From an uncultured Propionibacteriaceae bacterium (GTDB lineage Bacteria > Actinomycetota > Actinomycetes > Propionibacteriales > Propionibacteriaceae): a DNA stretch of 64,000 nt. The DNA lies in NCBI GenBank assembly GCA_938046585.1, contig CALIWR010000027.1, positions 1-64,000 of the forward strand, given 5' to 3'. Below the pieces are notes generated by a model that saw only the letters and a list, made by a program, of their open reading frames with translations, was not told the origin of the DNA and searched no databases. Below, piece by piece: positions 52,155 through 60,741 of the stretch. The position numbers and the translations under genes were made by a program. How positions within the stretch are numbered: the first letter of the stretch is position 1; every line of letters begins with the position of its first letter.

Positions 52155-52670
52155 ATGGCGTTGTCAAAGAGGGAGCTCGGAACCGGCGAGTCGGTGATCA
52201 TCCACACCCGTACCCACTGGAAGGCCCTGATCGGTCCATTCCTGGCGTTTGTGCTGATCTGTCTGCTGGCCGGGGTGGCGATCGGCTTCGGGACTCCGCG
52301 GACCCCGCCCGAATATCACACCTGGGTCAATGTCGGAATCGGTGTGGTGGCGCTGGTGTTGATGCTGACGATCACGGCGAAACGGTTCCTGCGGTGGCTG
52401 ACGACCACCTACACGTTGACCAACCGGCGTCTCATCACCCGCCGCGGGATCCTCAACCAGATCGGGCATGATCTGCCGCTGATCCGGATCAACAACGTCG
52501 AGTACGAGCGTTCGCTGTCCGATCGGATACTGGGGTGCGGAACCCTGGTACTCACGACGGCGGCCGATGACCCGATCGTCCTGCCGGACCTGCCCGGCAT
52601 CACCAATCTGCACCGGCAGCTGTCGGAGCTGATGCTGACCGGCGACGTTGAGCGCCACGCCGACAATTGA
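52155..52670 (+). CDS. PH-domain membrane protein (bPH2 type)
   Basis: A 171-residue protein with two N-terminal membrane helices (ALIGPFLAFVLICLLAGVAI and VNVGIGVVALVLMLTI) and a bacterial PH domain (YTLTNRRLITRRGILNQIGHDLPLIRINNVEYERS), as in YdbS/YdbT. The role is unknown. A GGGAGG SD precedes the ATG. Confidence 0.85.
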   Translation: MALSKRELGTGESVIIHTRTHWKALIGPFLAFVLICLLAGVAIGFGTPRTPPEYHTWVNVGIGVVALVLMLTITAKRFLRWLTTTYTLTNRRLITRRGILNQIGHDLPLIRINNVEYERSLSDRILGCGTLVLTTAADDPIVLPDLPGITNLHRQLSELMLTGDVERHADN

Positions 52671-53077
52671 ACCGGCAACGGCTGGGGCTGCGGACCCAGC
52701 TGGTTCGCTTCATCGTGGTCGGTGGGCTATCCGCGGTGGTCGACTTCGGGCTGCTCACCGCCATGATGGCGCTGGGAATGGGCCATACCCCGGCGAAGGC
52801 GTTGTCTTTCGTCGCCGGCACTACCACCGCGTACCTGATGAATCGCCGCTGGACCTTCCAGGCCGGCGGCTCACCGAAAACCTTTACCGCGGTGCTGGCT
52901 TTGTACGGGACCACATTCGTAGTCCAGGTCGGTCTATTTGCCCTGCTCTTCGGCTGGTTGCAGCGCACCTGGGGCACCACCGCCGCCCAAGTGGTCGGCT
53001 TCGTGATCGCCCAGGCGGTTGCGACCACGGTCAATTTCATCGTCCAGCGGGCCGTAATCTTCCGTCATCCGGCGTAG
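52667..53077 (+). CDS. GtrA-family membrane protein
   Basis: A 136-residue protein with four predicted membrane helices and the GtrA pattern (LVRFIVVGGLSAVVDFGLL, KALSFVAGTTTAYLMNRRWTF). GtrA proteins are thought to help move polyprenyl-linked sugars across the membrane; the upstream GT4 gene is a plausible partner. The TTG start overlaps the previous stop (TTGA). Confidence 0.85.
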   Translation: MNRQRLGLRTQLVRFIVVGGLSAVVDFGLLTAMMALGMGHTPAKALSFVAGTTTAYLMNRRWTFQAGGSPKTFTAVLALYGTTFVVQVGLFALLFGWLQRTWGTTAAQVVGFVIAQAVATTVNFIVQRAVIFRHPA

Positions 53078-53131
53078 TCTCGACTCTGTCGTAGCCGCCC
53101 GGGCGCGGTGCGCCGGATCCCGAGGAGCCTG

Positions 53132-54223
53132 ATGAGCAACGAACCCCGTTACACCCTGGGCGTGATGACCGGCGATGGGATCGGGCCCGAGATCGTCCCG
53201 GCGGCGGTACGGGTCGGCGACGCCGCCCTAGCCACGGCCGGTGCCGCCGCGATCCGGTGGCGGGAGCTGCCGCTGGGCCTGGCCGCCATCGACTCCCATG
53301 GCGAGCCGGTGCCTGCCAGCACCCTGGACGCCTTAGCCGAGACCGACGGCTGGGTGCTCGGGCCACACGACAGCGCCTCGTACCCGGAACCGTTTAGTTC
53401 CCAGCTCAACCCGTCCGGGACGATCCGTAAGCATTTCGATCTGTTCGCCAACATCCGCCCGGCCAAGGCGATCGCCGGCCAGGCCAGTCTGGCGCCGGGG
53501 ATCGACCTAGTGATCTACCGGGAAAACACCGAAGGTTTTTACGCAGACCGGTCCACGTACCGCGGCAGCGGCGAGTTCATGCCCACCCCGGATGTAGCGA
53601 TCGCGATGGGGATCATCACCCGGGCCGGTTGCGAGCGGATCGCCCGGGCCGCGTTCACCGCGGCTGCCCGGCGGCGGCGCCGGCTTACGATCGTGCACAA
53701 GGCGAACGTACTCCGGCTCACCACGGGCATGTTCCGCGACATCTGCCTCGAGGTGGGCCGAGACTTCCCCGAGGTCAGCGTCGACCAATACCACATCGAC
53801 GCGTTCACGGTGCACCTGCTGCGCCACGCCGGTGACCTTGATGTAGTGGTGACCGAGAACATGTTCGGCGACATCCTGTCGGACCTGGCCGGCGAGGTCG
53901 CCGGCTCGCTCGGGGTGGCGCCGTCGCTGAACGTTTCCGCTGAGCGGGCCATGGCCCAGGCCAGCCACGGCTCCGCGCCCGACATCGCCGGTCAGGATCG
54001 AGCCAACCCGATCGCGATGGTGCTGTCGGTGGCGATGCTGGTGGACTGGCTGGCCGGACGCCACCGGGACCCAGCCCTGGCTAGCGCGGCCCGGCTAATC
54101 GAGCAGGGCGTCGACGACACCGTCGCCGCCGGAATCAGTACCCCAGACCTGGGCGGCAGCGCGACCTGCTCCGGTTTTGCCGACGAGGTGGTCGCGCGGA
54201 TCAGCGGCCGGCGTTCGGGCTAG
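53132..54223 (+). CDS. Isocitrate/isopropylmalate-family dehydrogenase
   Basis: A 363-residue NAD(P)-dependent beta-decarboxylating dehydrogenase. It shows GDGIGPEIV, the substrate loop YRENTEGFYAD, IVHKANVLRLT (catalytic Lys), and VVTENMFGDILSDLAGEVAGSLG with the metal-binding Asps. The ENTEGFY loop differs from LeuB (usually RELTGG) and is closer to isocitrate- or tartrate-type enzymes, so the substrate is left open. GAGGAG precedes ATG 53132. Confidence 0.85.
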   Translation: MSNEPRYTLGVMTGDGIGPEIVPAAVRVGDAALATAGAAAIRWRELPLGLAAIDSHGEPVPASTLDALAETDGWVLGPHDSASYPEPFSSQLNPSGTIRKHFDLFANIRPAKAIAGQASLAPGIDLVIYRENTEGFYADRSTYRGSGEFMPTPDVAIAMGIITRAGCERIARAAFTAAARRRRRLTIVHKANVLRLTTGMFRDICLEVGRDFPEVSVDQYHIDAFTVHLLRHAGDLDVVVTENMFGDILSDLAGEVAGSLGVAPSLNVSAERAMAQASHGSAPDIAGQDRANPIAMVLSVAMLVDWLAGRHRDPALASAARLIEQGVDDTVAAGISTPDLGGSATCSGFADEVVARISGRRSG

Positions 54224-54231
54224 TGCCGGGC

Positions 54232-54264
54232 CGTGACCGCCCACGATCCTGGTCGTCGGTCACG
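54232..54264. terminator. Inverted repeat between convergent genes
   Basis: CGTGACCG and CGGTCACG are perfect 8-bp arms around a 17-nt centre that itself pairs ACGA/TCGT. It lies between the convergent dehydrogenase and birA genes, covering the last codon and stop of birA, and probably ends transcription in both directions. Confidence 0.6.
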
Positions 54265-55018
54265 CCCGTACGTGCTGGACGTCGCCGGCGGCGTACGTGG
54301 CCAGTCCGTCGCTGGTACGCAGCTGCAGCCGCCCGTCGTCCAGCACCGCGACAGCTTCACCCTCGACGACCTGGGCGCCAGGTAGCAGCACCCGCACCTG
54401 ACTCCCGATGGTGACACAGCGGCGCCGGTATGACGCGCCCAGCGTTGCCCAGCCGCTGGCCTCCCATTCCCGGTAGACCGCGCCGACCGCGTCCAGTACC
54501 ACCTGGGCGACCTGCTCCCGCGACGCCTCCACCCCCACCAGCCGCAGCGAGGTGGCGGTATCGACCGGGAGCTGGTCGCGGGTCTGGCGGATGTTGATCC
54601 CGAGGCCGACCACCACGCCCGGGGTCGGTGTGCTCACTACCTCGGCCAGGATCCCGCATACCTTGCGGTCCTGGTCGGTAGCCAACAGGACATCGTTGGG
54701 CCATTTCAGGACTGCTGCCGCGCCGAGCCCGATCAGGGCGTCGGCCACGCCGAGACCAGTCACCAGCGGCAACAGGCCCCACTCCGGCTGTGGCCGGGCC
54801 GGCCGGACCAGGAAAGACATGCTCACCGAAGTACCGGGCGGGCTCGACCAGGAACGGTCCAACCGGCCCCGGCCCACCGTCTGTTCCCAAGCCACCAGCA
54901 CCTCGCCGCCGGGCGCCGCGGCCCGGGCCTGGCGGACCAGATCGCTGTTGGTCGACTCGGTCTGGGGCACTACCTGCACCCGCCGCCACGGGGCGGACGG
55001 GGTTTGCGTCAAATCCAC
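54260..55018 (-). CDS. birA: Biotin-protein ligase
   Basis: A 252-residue ligase that attaches biotin to the acyl-CoA carboxylases. It shows TESTNSDLVRQ, the biotinyl-AMP loop GRGRLDRSW (Asp replacing Gly in the E. coli GRGRxGR, as I recall for actinobacteria), LKWPNDVL and VVGLGINIRQ. There is no N-terminal HTH, so it is not a repressor. The GTG start lies 7 nt after TAGGGT (55031-55026) with no SD. Confidence 0.93.
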   Translation of the reverse strand: MDLTQTPSAPWRRVQVVPQTESTNSDLVRQARAAAPGGEVLVAWEQTVGRGRLDRSWSSPPGTSVSMSFLVRPARPQPEWGLLPLVTGLGVADALIGLGAAAVLKWPNDVLLATDQDRKVCGILAEVVSTPTPGVVVGLGINIRQTRDQLPVDTATSLRLVGVEASREQVAQVVLDAVGAVYREWEASGWATLGASYRRRCVTIGSQVRVLLPGAQVVEGEAVAVLDDGRLQLRTSDGLATYAAGDVQHVRA

Positions 55019-55083
55019 ATGGCAGACCCTAGCCAGCCAACCCGTTCCCCAGCCGGTGGTGACGCCCAGTAGGCTGGGCGGGC

Positions 55084-55749
55084 ATGGCGGAGCTTCGGGA
55101 TCTGGTGGCTGCTGACTGGGCCGAGGCCCTTAGCCCGGTCGAGGAACAGATCCATCGGATGGGCGACTGGTTACGCTCGGAGCTCGCGGCCGGCCGGAAT
55201 TACTTGCCGGCTGGGGACCGGATACTGCGGGCCTTCACCCGCCCTATGGCCGAGGTTCGGGTGTTAATCGTCGGACAAGACCCCTACCCCACCCCAGGCC
55301 ACCCGGTCGGGCTGTCGTTCTCGGTGGCTGCCGAGGTCAGCCCGTTGCCGCCGTCGCTGCACAACATGTACGCCGAATTGCGCGACGACCTGGGGATCGA
55401 ACCGCCCCCGAATGGGGATCTGACGCCCTGGTTCGAGCAGGGGGTGCTGCTGCTGAACCGGGTCCTCACGGTGCAGCCGGGCAAGGCCGGCTCGCACCGA
55501 GGCCGAGGCTGGGAGGCGGTCACCCAGCGGGCTATTGAGGCGCTGGTCGCCCGAGGTGGCCCCTTGGTGGCGATCCTGTGGGGGCGTGACGCTCGGACCC
55601 TGACACCGATGCTGGGTGAGGTCCCGATCATCACGAGTGCGCACCCATCGCCATTGTCGGCCCAGTCGGGTTTCTTCGGCTCTCGCCCATACTCACGTAC
55701 CAACGCCTTGTTGGTCGAGCAGGGGGCCGATCCGATCCGCTGGGCCTGA
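55084..55749 (+). CDS. ung: Uracil-DNA glycosylase
   Basis: A 221-residue family 1 UDG that removes uracil from DNA. It shows the catalytic GQDPYPTPGHPVGLSFS (GQDPYH in E. coli, here Pro in place of His), LLLNRVLTV, and HPSPLSAQSGFFG. The ATG lies 8 nt after TAGGCT (55070-55075) without an SD. It diverges from birA. Confidence 0.95.
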   Translation: MAELRDLVAADWAEALSPVEEQIHRMGDWLRSELAAGRNYLPAGDRILRAFTRPMAEVRVLIVGQDPYPTPGHPVGLSFSVAAEVSPLPPSLHNMYAELRDDLGIEPPPNGDLTPWFEQGVLLLNRVLTVQPGKAGSHRGRGWEAVTQRAIEALVARGGPLVAILWGRDARTLTPMLGEVPIITSAHPSPLSAQSGFFGSRPYSRTNALLVEQGADPIRWA

Positions 55750-55793
55750 ATCGGGTGATTCACCCCTGAGTCTTCCCGCTCAGGACCGACAGG

Positions 55794-55812
55794 TAAGGTA
55801 AGCCTCACCAGC
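55794..55812 (+). promoter_or_regulatory. DtxR/IdeR-like iron box
   Basis: TAAGGTAAGCCTCACCAGC, 18 bp before the ECF S-component gene. It matches the iron-box consensus TTAGGTTAGSCTAACCTAA at 13 of 19 positions, with the core AGGTAAGCCTCACC well preserved. TAAGGT could also serve as the -10, which would let a repressor cover the promoter. Binding is inferred. Confidence 0.55.
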
Positions 55813-55830
55813 GAACTGAGATGGATTCCC

Positions 55831-56433
55831 ATGGACTTTGCCTCTGATGAGTCTCGCGTGCTTGCACCCAAGGACCTGATCACGGTCGGCATCTTCACCG
55901 CCGTGTACTTCGTCGTCTTCTTCAGCTTCGGGATGCTGGGCTTCCTAGGCCCCGCCGTCCACGCTGCCGCGATGGTGCTGGGTACTCTCGCCAACGGTAT
56001 CGTCTTCGCCCTCTACGCCACCCGGATCCGCAAGCCCGGGATGGTTCTGCTGACCGCGCTCGTCTCAGCGCTGCTGATGGTGCTGACCGGACACGCCTGG
56101 ACCACCCTGCTCACGGCTTTGTTCTTTGGCTGCCTGGCCGAACTGACACTGTTTCTCGGCGGCTACCGCTCGGCGCGAGCCAGCGTGATCGCGTACGCCG
56201 TGTTCTCGATGTGGAGCTGCGGGATTATCCTGCCCCTGTATTACCAGCACGACGCCTACGTCGCCAAGATTGCTGATCAGATGGACCCGGACTATGCCCG
56301 GGCCTGGGCTGCGCTCTTCTCCCCCGGCTTCCTGGTCCTGATCATGATCTTGGTCTTTATCGGCTCCTGCCTGGGTGGGCTGCTGGGGCAGAAGATGCTA
56401 CGCAAGCACTTCATTCGCGCCGGCATTGCCTGA
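55831..56433 (+). CDS. ECF transporter S component (MptD-like)
   Basis: A 200-residue membrane protein with five or six helices (LITVGIFTAVYFVVFFSFGML, GMVLLTALVSALLMVLTG, SVIAYAVFSMWSCGIIL, FLVLIMILVFIGSCLGGLLG). Its plan matches the MptD family of putative substrate-binding S components. Substrate is not readable; the iron box ahead of it suggests an iron compound, haem or siderophore. It overlaps the T component by 1 bp. Confidence 0.8.
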   Translation: MDFASDESRVLAPKDLITVGIFTAVYFVVFFSFGMLGFLGPAVHAAAMVLGTLANGIVFALYATRIRKPGMVLLTALVSALLMVLTGHAWTTLLTALFFGCLAELTLFLGGYRSARASVIAYAVFSMWSCGIILPLYYQHDAYVAKIADQMDPDYARAWAALFSPGFLVLIMILVFIGSCLGGLLGQKMLRKHFIRAGIA

Positions 56434-57155
56434 TGCAGCTGCTAACCACCGCGCCGTACCACGGCTGGCTGCGGCTCGACCCGCGCACCAAGCTGCTACT
56501 GGTGATGGTGGTGAATGTTGCGGCCCTGACCCGGGTGGAGCCGGTCTCATCCCTGGTCGCCTTCGTCTGCGCAGCGCTGCTGCTGGCCAGCATCGGCTCG
56601 TGGCGCAGTCTGGCGACCATGCTGGCGCTGTTTGTCATCTGTCGCGGCGTGCAGTTGCTCGGCTCCCAGGTGCTGGGCGGGCCGGTATGGCACATGGTCG
56701 GGGCGGTCGGCTTCTTCATCGGCAATTTCGTCGTGGTATTCACCATGGGGCTTTACCTGGTGCGTTCGACCGGGCCATCGGAGCTGATCGAGGGCCTGCG
56801 CCGGCTACGGGCACCCCGTGCGGTGGTGATCCCGCTGGCGGTGATGTTGCGGTTCTTCCCGACCCTGGCCGATGAGCTGAACGCGGTGGCCCAGGCGGTA
56901 CGGCTGCGGCGGTTGCATTCGGGACCGTTCGGGGTGCTGCGTGAGCCGGTGGTCATGATCGAGCACGTAATGGTGCCGTTCTTGGTCTCGACCACCCGGA
57001 TCGGTGACGAATTGGCGGCCGCGGCGCTAACCCGGGGGCTGGGCGGCAGCGCGCGACGGACCAGCATCACCGATCTCCGGTTCCGGGCTGCGGACCTGGC
57101 CGGGCTGGGGATGGCAGCCCTGATCGCGGGCGTCTTCATCGCCGAGGTGTCATGA
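56433..57155 (+). CDS. ECF transporter T component
   Basis: A 240-residue EcfT/CbiQ-like transmembrane protein. It shows the N-terminal LRLDPRTKLLLVMVVNVAALTR and the coupling-helix motifs AxRRLH region (AQAVRLRRLHSGP) and LAAAALTRGLGG, which contact the ATPases. It couples the S component to the ATPase. Confidence 0.87.
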   Translation: MQLLTTAPYHGWLRLDPRTKLLLVMVVNVAALTRVEPVSSLVAFVCAALLLASIGSWRSLATMLALFVICRGVQLLGSQVLGGPVWHMVGAVGFFIGNFVVVFTMGLYLVRSTGPSELIEGLRRLRAPRAVVIPLAVMLRFFPTLADELNAVAQAVRLRRLHSGPFGVLREPVVMIEHVMVPFLVSTTRIGDELAAAALTRGLGGSARRTSITDLRFRAADLAGLGMAALIAGVFIAEVS

Positions 57156-58588
57156 TCGAGATCGACCAGGTCAGCTTCGGCTACGGCTCGCAGGACGCCA
57201 CCGCCGCCACGGTCCCTGGGCTGGAGGACATCAGCCTGCACGTCAAGCCTGGGGAATGTGTCCTGTTGTGCGGGCCCAGCGGCTGCGGCAAGTCCACCCT
57301 GCTCCGGGTGATGAATGGGCTGGTTCCCCACTTCCATCCCGGCACCTTGAGCGGAACCGTTCAGGTGGCCGACTTGGAGGTCTCGACCATCCCGCTTGAT
57401 GTCACCGGCCGCAGCGTGACCACGGTCTTTCAGAACCCACGAACCCAGTTCTTCGCCTCCCGGGTTCGAGACGAATTAGCTTTCGGCCCGGAGAACTTCG
57501 GCATCGACCCGGACCTGATCCGCGAACGTCTGCTGCGTTCAGCCCAGCAGACCGGGATCGACCAGCTGCTCGATGCCAGCCTGTTTCGGCTCTCAGGCGG
57601 CTACCAGCAGTTGGTGTCCTGCACCGCGGCCATAGTCGCCCAGCCCCGGCTGTACCTGCTGGACGAGCCCACCTCTAACCTGTCGGGGCAGTCGATCGAA
57701 CGGCTGCGCACGGTCCTGCTCGGTCTGCGTCAGGCCGGCGCCACGATGGTGATCGCCGAGCATCGGCTGTCGTACCTGCGCGGGATCGTCGACCGGGTGG
57801 TCCTACTCGAGCAGGGCCGGATCGTACGGGAATGGCCGGCCGATCAGTTGTGGGCGATGCCCGAAGCCCAACGGGTGAGTTTGGGGCTGCGGACCGTCCA
57901 CCCTCTAGACCCGCTGCTCCCTGACCTGGTCCTCCAGGACGGCAGCCCTGCGCCCGAGGTCCCGGAGCCGACGCCGAGCGGCCTGTCGCTGCGAAAGCTG
58001 CGTTTCTGCTACGGCTCGCACCGGGTGATCGACATCCCCGCCCTCGACCTGCCTCGTGGCCAGGTGACTGCGGTGGTCGGGCCCAACGGTGCCGGCAAGT
58101 CGACCCTGACCCGGATCCTGGTCGGGTTGGAACGCGCCCACGGCACCATCTGTCTTGACGGGCGGGTGCTGCGCGCCCGGGAACGCACCCGGCTCGGCTA
58201 CGTCGTGATGCAGGACGTACACCGCCAACTCTTCGGCGCTGAGGTCCGCGAGGAGCTGGTCCTCGGGCTGCCGCACCCCGACCAGTTCCAGGAGCGGGTC
58301 GCCGAGGTGCTCGCCGAACACAGCCTCAGCGAGCTGGCCGAGCGGCATCCGATGTCGCTGTCGGGAGGGCAGAAACAGCGGCTGGTGATCGCAGCCGCCC
58401 AGATGGTAGACAAACAGATCTACGTCTTCGATGAGCCTTCTTCCGGCCTCGACTACCGGCACCTGCAGTCCACCGCTCAAGCCATCCGCAGCCTCGCCGA
58501 CCAGGGCCGGGTGGTGGTTGTCGTCACCCACGACGAGGAGCTTCTCGCCGCCTGCGCCGACCGGATCGTCGAGCTCCAGCCGCTGTGA
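57152..58588 (+). CDS. ECF transporter ATPase, two fused ABC domains
   Basis: A 478-residue protein with two nucleotide-binding domains in one chain. Domain 1 has Walker A GPSGCGKSTL, signature LSGGYQQ and Walker B LYLLDEPTSNLS. Domain 2 has GPNGAGKSTL, LSGGQKQR and IYVFDEPSSGLD. It stands for the separate EcfA and EcfA' of other systems. Start overlaps the T gene by 4 bp, so S-T-A form a complete three-gene ECF transporter. Confidence 0.92.
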   Translation: MIEIDQVSFGYGSQDATAATVPGLEDISLHVKPGECVLLCGPSGCGKSTLLRVMNGLVPHFHPGTLSGTVQVADLEVSTIPLDVTGRSVTTVFQNPRTQFFASRVRDELAFGPENFGIDPDLIRERLLRSAQQTGIDQLLDASLFRLSGGYQQLVSCTAAIVAQPRLYLLDEPTSNLSGQSIERLRTVLLGLRQAGATMVIAEHRLSYLRGIVDRVVLLEQGRIVREWPADQLWAMPEAQRVSLGLRTVHPLDPLLPDLVLQDGSPAPEVPEPTPSGLSLRKLRFCYGSHRVIDIPALDLPRGQVTAVVGPNGAGKSTLTRILVGLERAHGTICLDGRVLRARERTRLGYVVMQDVHRQLFGAEVREELVLGLPHPDQFQERVAEVLAEHSLSELAERHPMSLSGGQKQRLVIAAAQMVDKQIYVFDEPSSGLDYRHLQSTAQAIRSLADQGRVVVVVTHDEELLAACADRIVELQPL

Positions 58589-58689
58589 TCCCGGCCGCGG
58601 CCGACCTCAACTTGCCGTAGCGAGAATAGGAAACCGCACCTCGGCCGACCAACGTGCCGACGGTCGGATCAGCCTACCCACCGACGCCC

Positions 58690-58745
58690 TTGACCTTTCC
58701 CTCCTTCCATGGTTAACTACTCATGTAGTGAACTACTGAAGTAGG
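58690..58745 (+). promoter_or_regulatory. Promoter and operator array of the GntR-ABC operon
   Basis: A -35 TTGACC (58690-58695), 18-bp spacer and -10 TAACTA (58714-58719) are overlapped by two tandem palindromes: ACTAC-TCAT-GTAGT (58716-58729) and ACTAC-TGAA-GTAG (58732-58744), with 16 bp between centres. They are very likely the operators of the GntR regulator encoded just downstream, which would then repress itself. SD GGAGG follows at 58747-58752. Confidence 0.75.
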
Positions 58746-58760
58746 AAGGAGGGCCTGCGC

Positions 58761-59153
58761 ATGCACTTCAGTGGTGCCGCACCGATCTACGTCCAGATCG
58801 CCGATGATCTGCGTCGCCAGATCCTCACCGGCAGCCTCCCGGAAGGAGCCCAGGTGATGTCGACAACCAGCTACGCGACGACCTACCGCATCAACCCGGC
58901 GACCGCCGCGAAGGCCTTTACCCAACTCATCGACGAACAGCTGCTCGAGAAACGACGTGGCATCGGCATGTTCGTCCGTACCGGGGCCCGGCAGCGGCTG
59001 CAGCGCCAAGGCCGCGACCGCTACTGGGCCACGGTCTTCGAGCCGGCCCTCGACCAGGCGATCAGCCTCGGCCTGGACGAGTCAGACCTCGTCGAACACC
59101 TACGCAGCTATCTGCAATCCCACACTCCCAGCCGCGAGGAGGACCCGCGATGA
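58761..59153 (+). CDS. GntR-family (YtrA-like) regulator
   Basis: A 130-residue repressor. The winged-helix domain (IYVQIADDLRRQILTGSLPEG, INPATAAKAFTQLIDE, LLEKRRGIGMFV) is followed by a short helical tail of about 50 residues, without a large effector domain, as in the YtrA subfamily that controls ABC transporters. It overlaps the ATPase gene by 4 bp and has the palindromic sites directly upstream. Confidence 0.9.
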   Translation: MHFSGAAPIYVQIADDLRRQILTGSLPEGAQVMSTTSYATTYRINPATAAKAFTQLIDEQLLEKRRGIGMFVRTGARQRLQRQGRDRYWATVFEPALDQAISLGLDESDLVEHLRSYLQSHTPSREEDPR

Positions 59154-60016
59154 TCACCACCGACGCCCTTACCAAGGCTTACGGCAGCCAGCGCGCCCTC
59201 GACGCAGTCTCGCTCAGCCTGCGTCCCGGCACCGTCACCGGCGTGGTCGGGCCGAATGCCTCAGGCAAGACGACCCTGATGCGGCTGATCGCCGGGCTGG
59301 TGGCGGCCTCCAGCGGCACGATCGCCTTTAACGGCGAGGTGCTTACCACCGATCAGCGGATCTGCTGGTGCTCGTACGCCGCCGATGGCTCAGACCTCGG
59401 CACGAACCGGCTTTCACGAGTCGTCTCGTACGCCTCGCTGCGCCCCAGCTGGCAGGCGGCCCGCTTCGCGCACTTGTGCGAGCGGTTCGCCATCGACTTG
59501 CGCCGGCCGGCGCACCAGCTGTCCACGGGCCAACGCTCGCTATTCGCAGCAGCCCTCACCCTGAGCTCTGGAGCGCCAGTGCTGCTGCTCGACGAGTCCC
59601 AGGCCACCATGGACGTCCCCACCCGGTACGCCCTGTACGAGGAGATCCTGGAGGTGGCAGGCCGGGCCGAGCAGAGCATCCTGCTGTCGACGCATCTGGT
59701 CGGTGAGGTGGAGACCATCGTCGAGGATGTCGTGGTCCTTGCTGCCGGGTCGTTGGTGATCGCGACCGATGCCGAGCAGCTGCGGTCACGGATGACCAGC
59801 CTGGTCGGTGCCCCGGCCGCGATCGACGCCGCCCTAGCCTCGCTGCCCGGGCTGATGGTGATCTCTCGACGTTCGCTCGGGCCCGCGACCGCTGTCGTCC
59901 TGGAAGGCCATGTCGACCCGGCGGTCCTCAGCCACCTCGCCCAGCGCGGAATCACCGCCAGCCCAGTCCCCTTCCAAGACGCCTTTGCCCACCTCGTCAA
60001 GGAGATCAAGCGATGA
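59150..60016 (+). CDS. ABC transporter ATP-binding protein
   Basis: A 288-residue ABC ATPase. Walker A is GPNASGKTTL, the signature is HQLSTGQRSLF (STGQR rather than SGGQ), and Walker B LLLDESQATMD. The glutamate after the Walker B Asp is present (DES), but the linker differs from classical transport ATPases. About 70 residues follow the ABC core. YtrA-type operons often export antimicrobial peptides or act in cell-envelope stress; the substrate is unknown. Confidence 0.88.
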   Translation: MITTDALTKAYGSQRALDAVSLSLRPGTVTGVVGPNASGKTTLMRLIAGLVAASSGTIAFNGEVLTTDQRICWCSYAADGSDLGTNRLSRVVSYASLRPSWQAARFAHLCERFAIDLRRPAHQLSTGQRSLFAAALTLSSGAPVLLLDESQATMDVPTRYALYEEILEVAGRAEQSILLSTHLVGEVETIVEDVVVLAAGSLVIATDAEQLRSRMTSLVGAPAAIDAALASLPGLMVISRRSLGPATAVVLEGHVDPAVLSHLAQRGITASPVPFQDAFAHLVKEIKR

Positions 60017-60711
60017 ACACCTCCTCCCTCACCGTATCTGGCCAGCTGCCAACCCCGCGGCGGACCTCATCCGTAGCCCTGGCCCTGGCCCTCCTGCGCC
60101 AGGCGACGGTCGAGTTGTTCGGGGTCCAGGCCGCGCTGATCGTCGCGATCGTCTGGGCTAGCCCCAGGATCTCGGTGCTGGTAGTCCCGAGGCATCCGGC
60201 GACGATCGGCATGACCGAATTGATGGCCCTAGTGGCGGCGGTCCTCGCGCTGAGTTTCGGGATCATCCTGCCGCTGACGATGCCCACGTACCTGATCTCG
60301 GGTGCAAGCCGACGCCAGATCGCGACCGCATCCTGGGCGGTCGATCTGAGCCTCGGCACGGTCACCGTGGCGGCCTGGCTGATCAGCAGCCGCCTGGCCC
60401 CGGATCGCCTGACGCCCATCACCCTGGTCGGCGTCGGATCCCTGATCGGTGTGACACTGCTGTGCAGCGGAACCGGTCGACTCGTCGCCGTCGCCTTCCG
60501 GAACCTGCCGAAGGCCCTGACGCCGCTGTGGCTGGTCCTAGCTTCGGCGATCCTGGTCGGAGCAGGCCTGTGGGTAGTCCCGATGGATCGGGGTGGGACG
60601 ACCGCCACCGCCCTCGGACTGCCCGGCTGGGTCTTGTTCCCGCTCGCGCTGCTGTTAGCCACGCTCGGGCACCAGGCGCTCACCCGGGGTACGGTCCGGG
60701 GCCTGTCCTGA
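60013..60711 (+). CDS. ABC transporter membrane protein
   Basis: A 232-residue protein with six predicted membrane helices (AALIVAIVWASPRI, MALVAAVLALSFGIILPLTMP, VDLSLGTVTVAAWLIS and others). It shows no known family signature I can name. It overlaps the ATPase gene by 4 bp and is the expected permease of the pair. Confidence 0.78.
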   Translation: MNTSSLTVSGQLPTPRRTSSVALALALLRQATVELFGVQAALIVAIVWASPRISVLVVPRHPATIGMTELMALVAAVLALSFGIILPLTMPTYLISGASRRQIATASWAVDLSLGTVTVAAWLISSRLAPDRLTPITLVGVGSLIGVTLLCSGTGRLVAVAFRNLPKALTPLWLVLASAILVGAGLWVVPMDRGGTTATALGLPGWVLFPLALLLATLGHQALTRGTVRGLS

Positions 60712-60741
60712 CCAGGGCCTGTGGGACCGGTATGGCCACGG

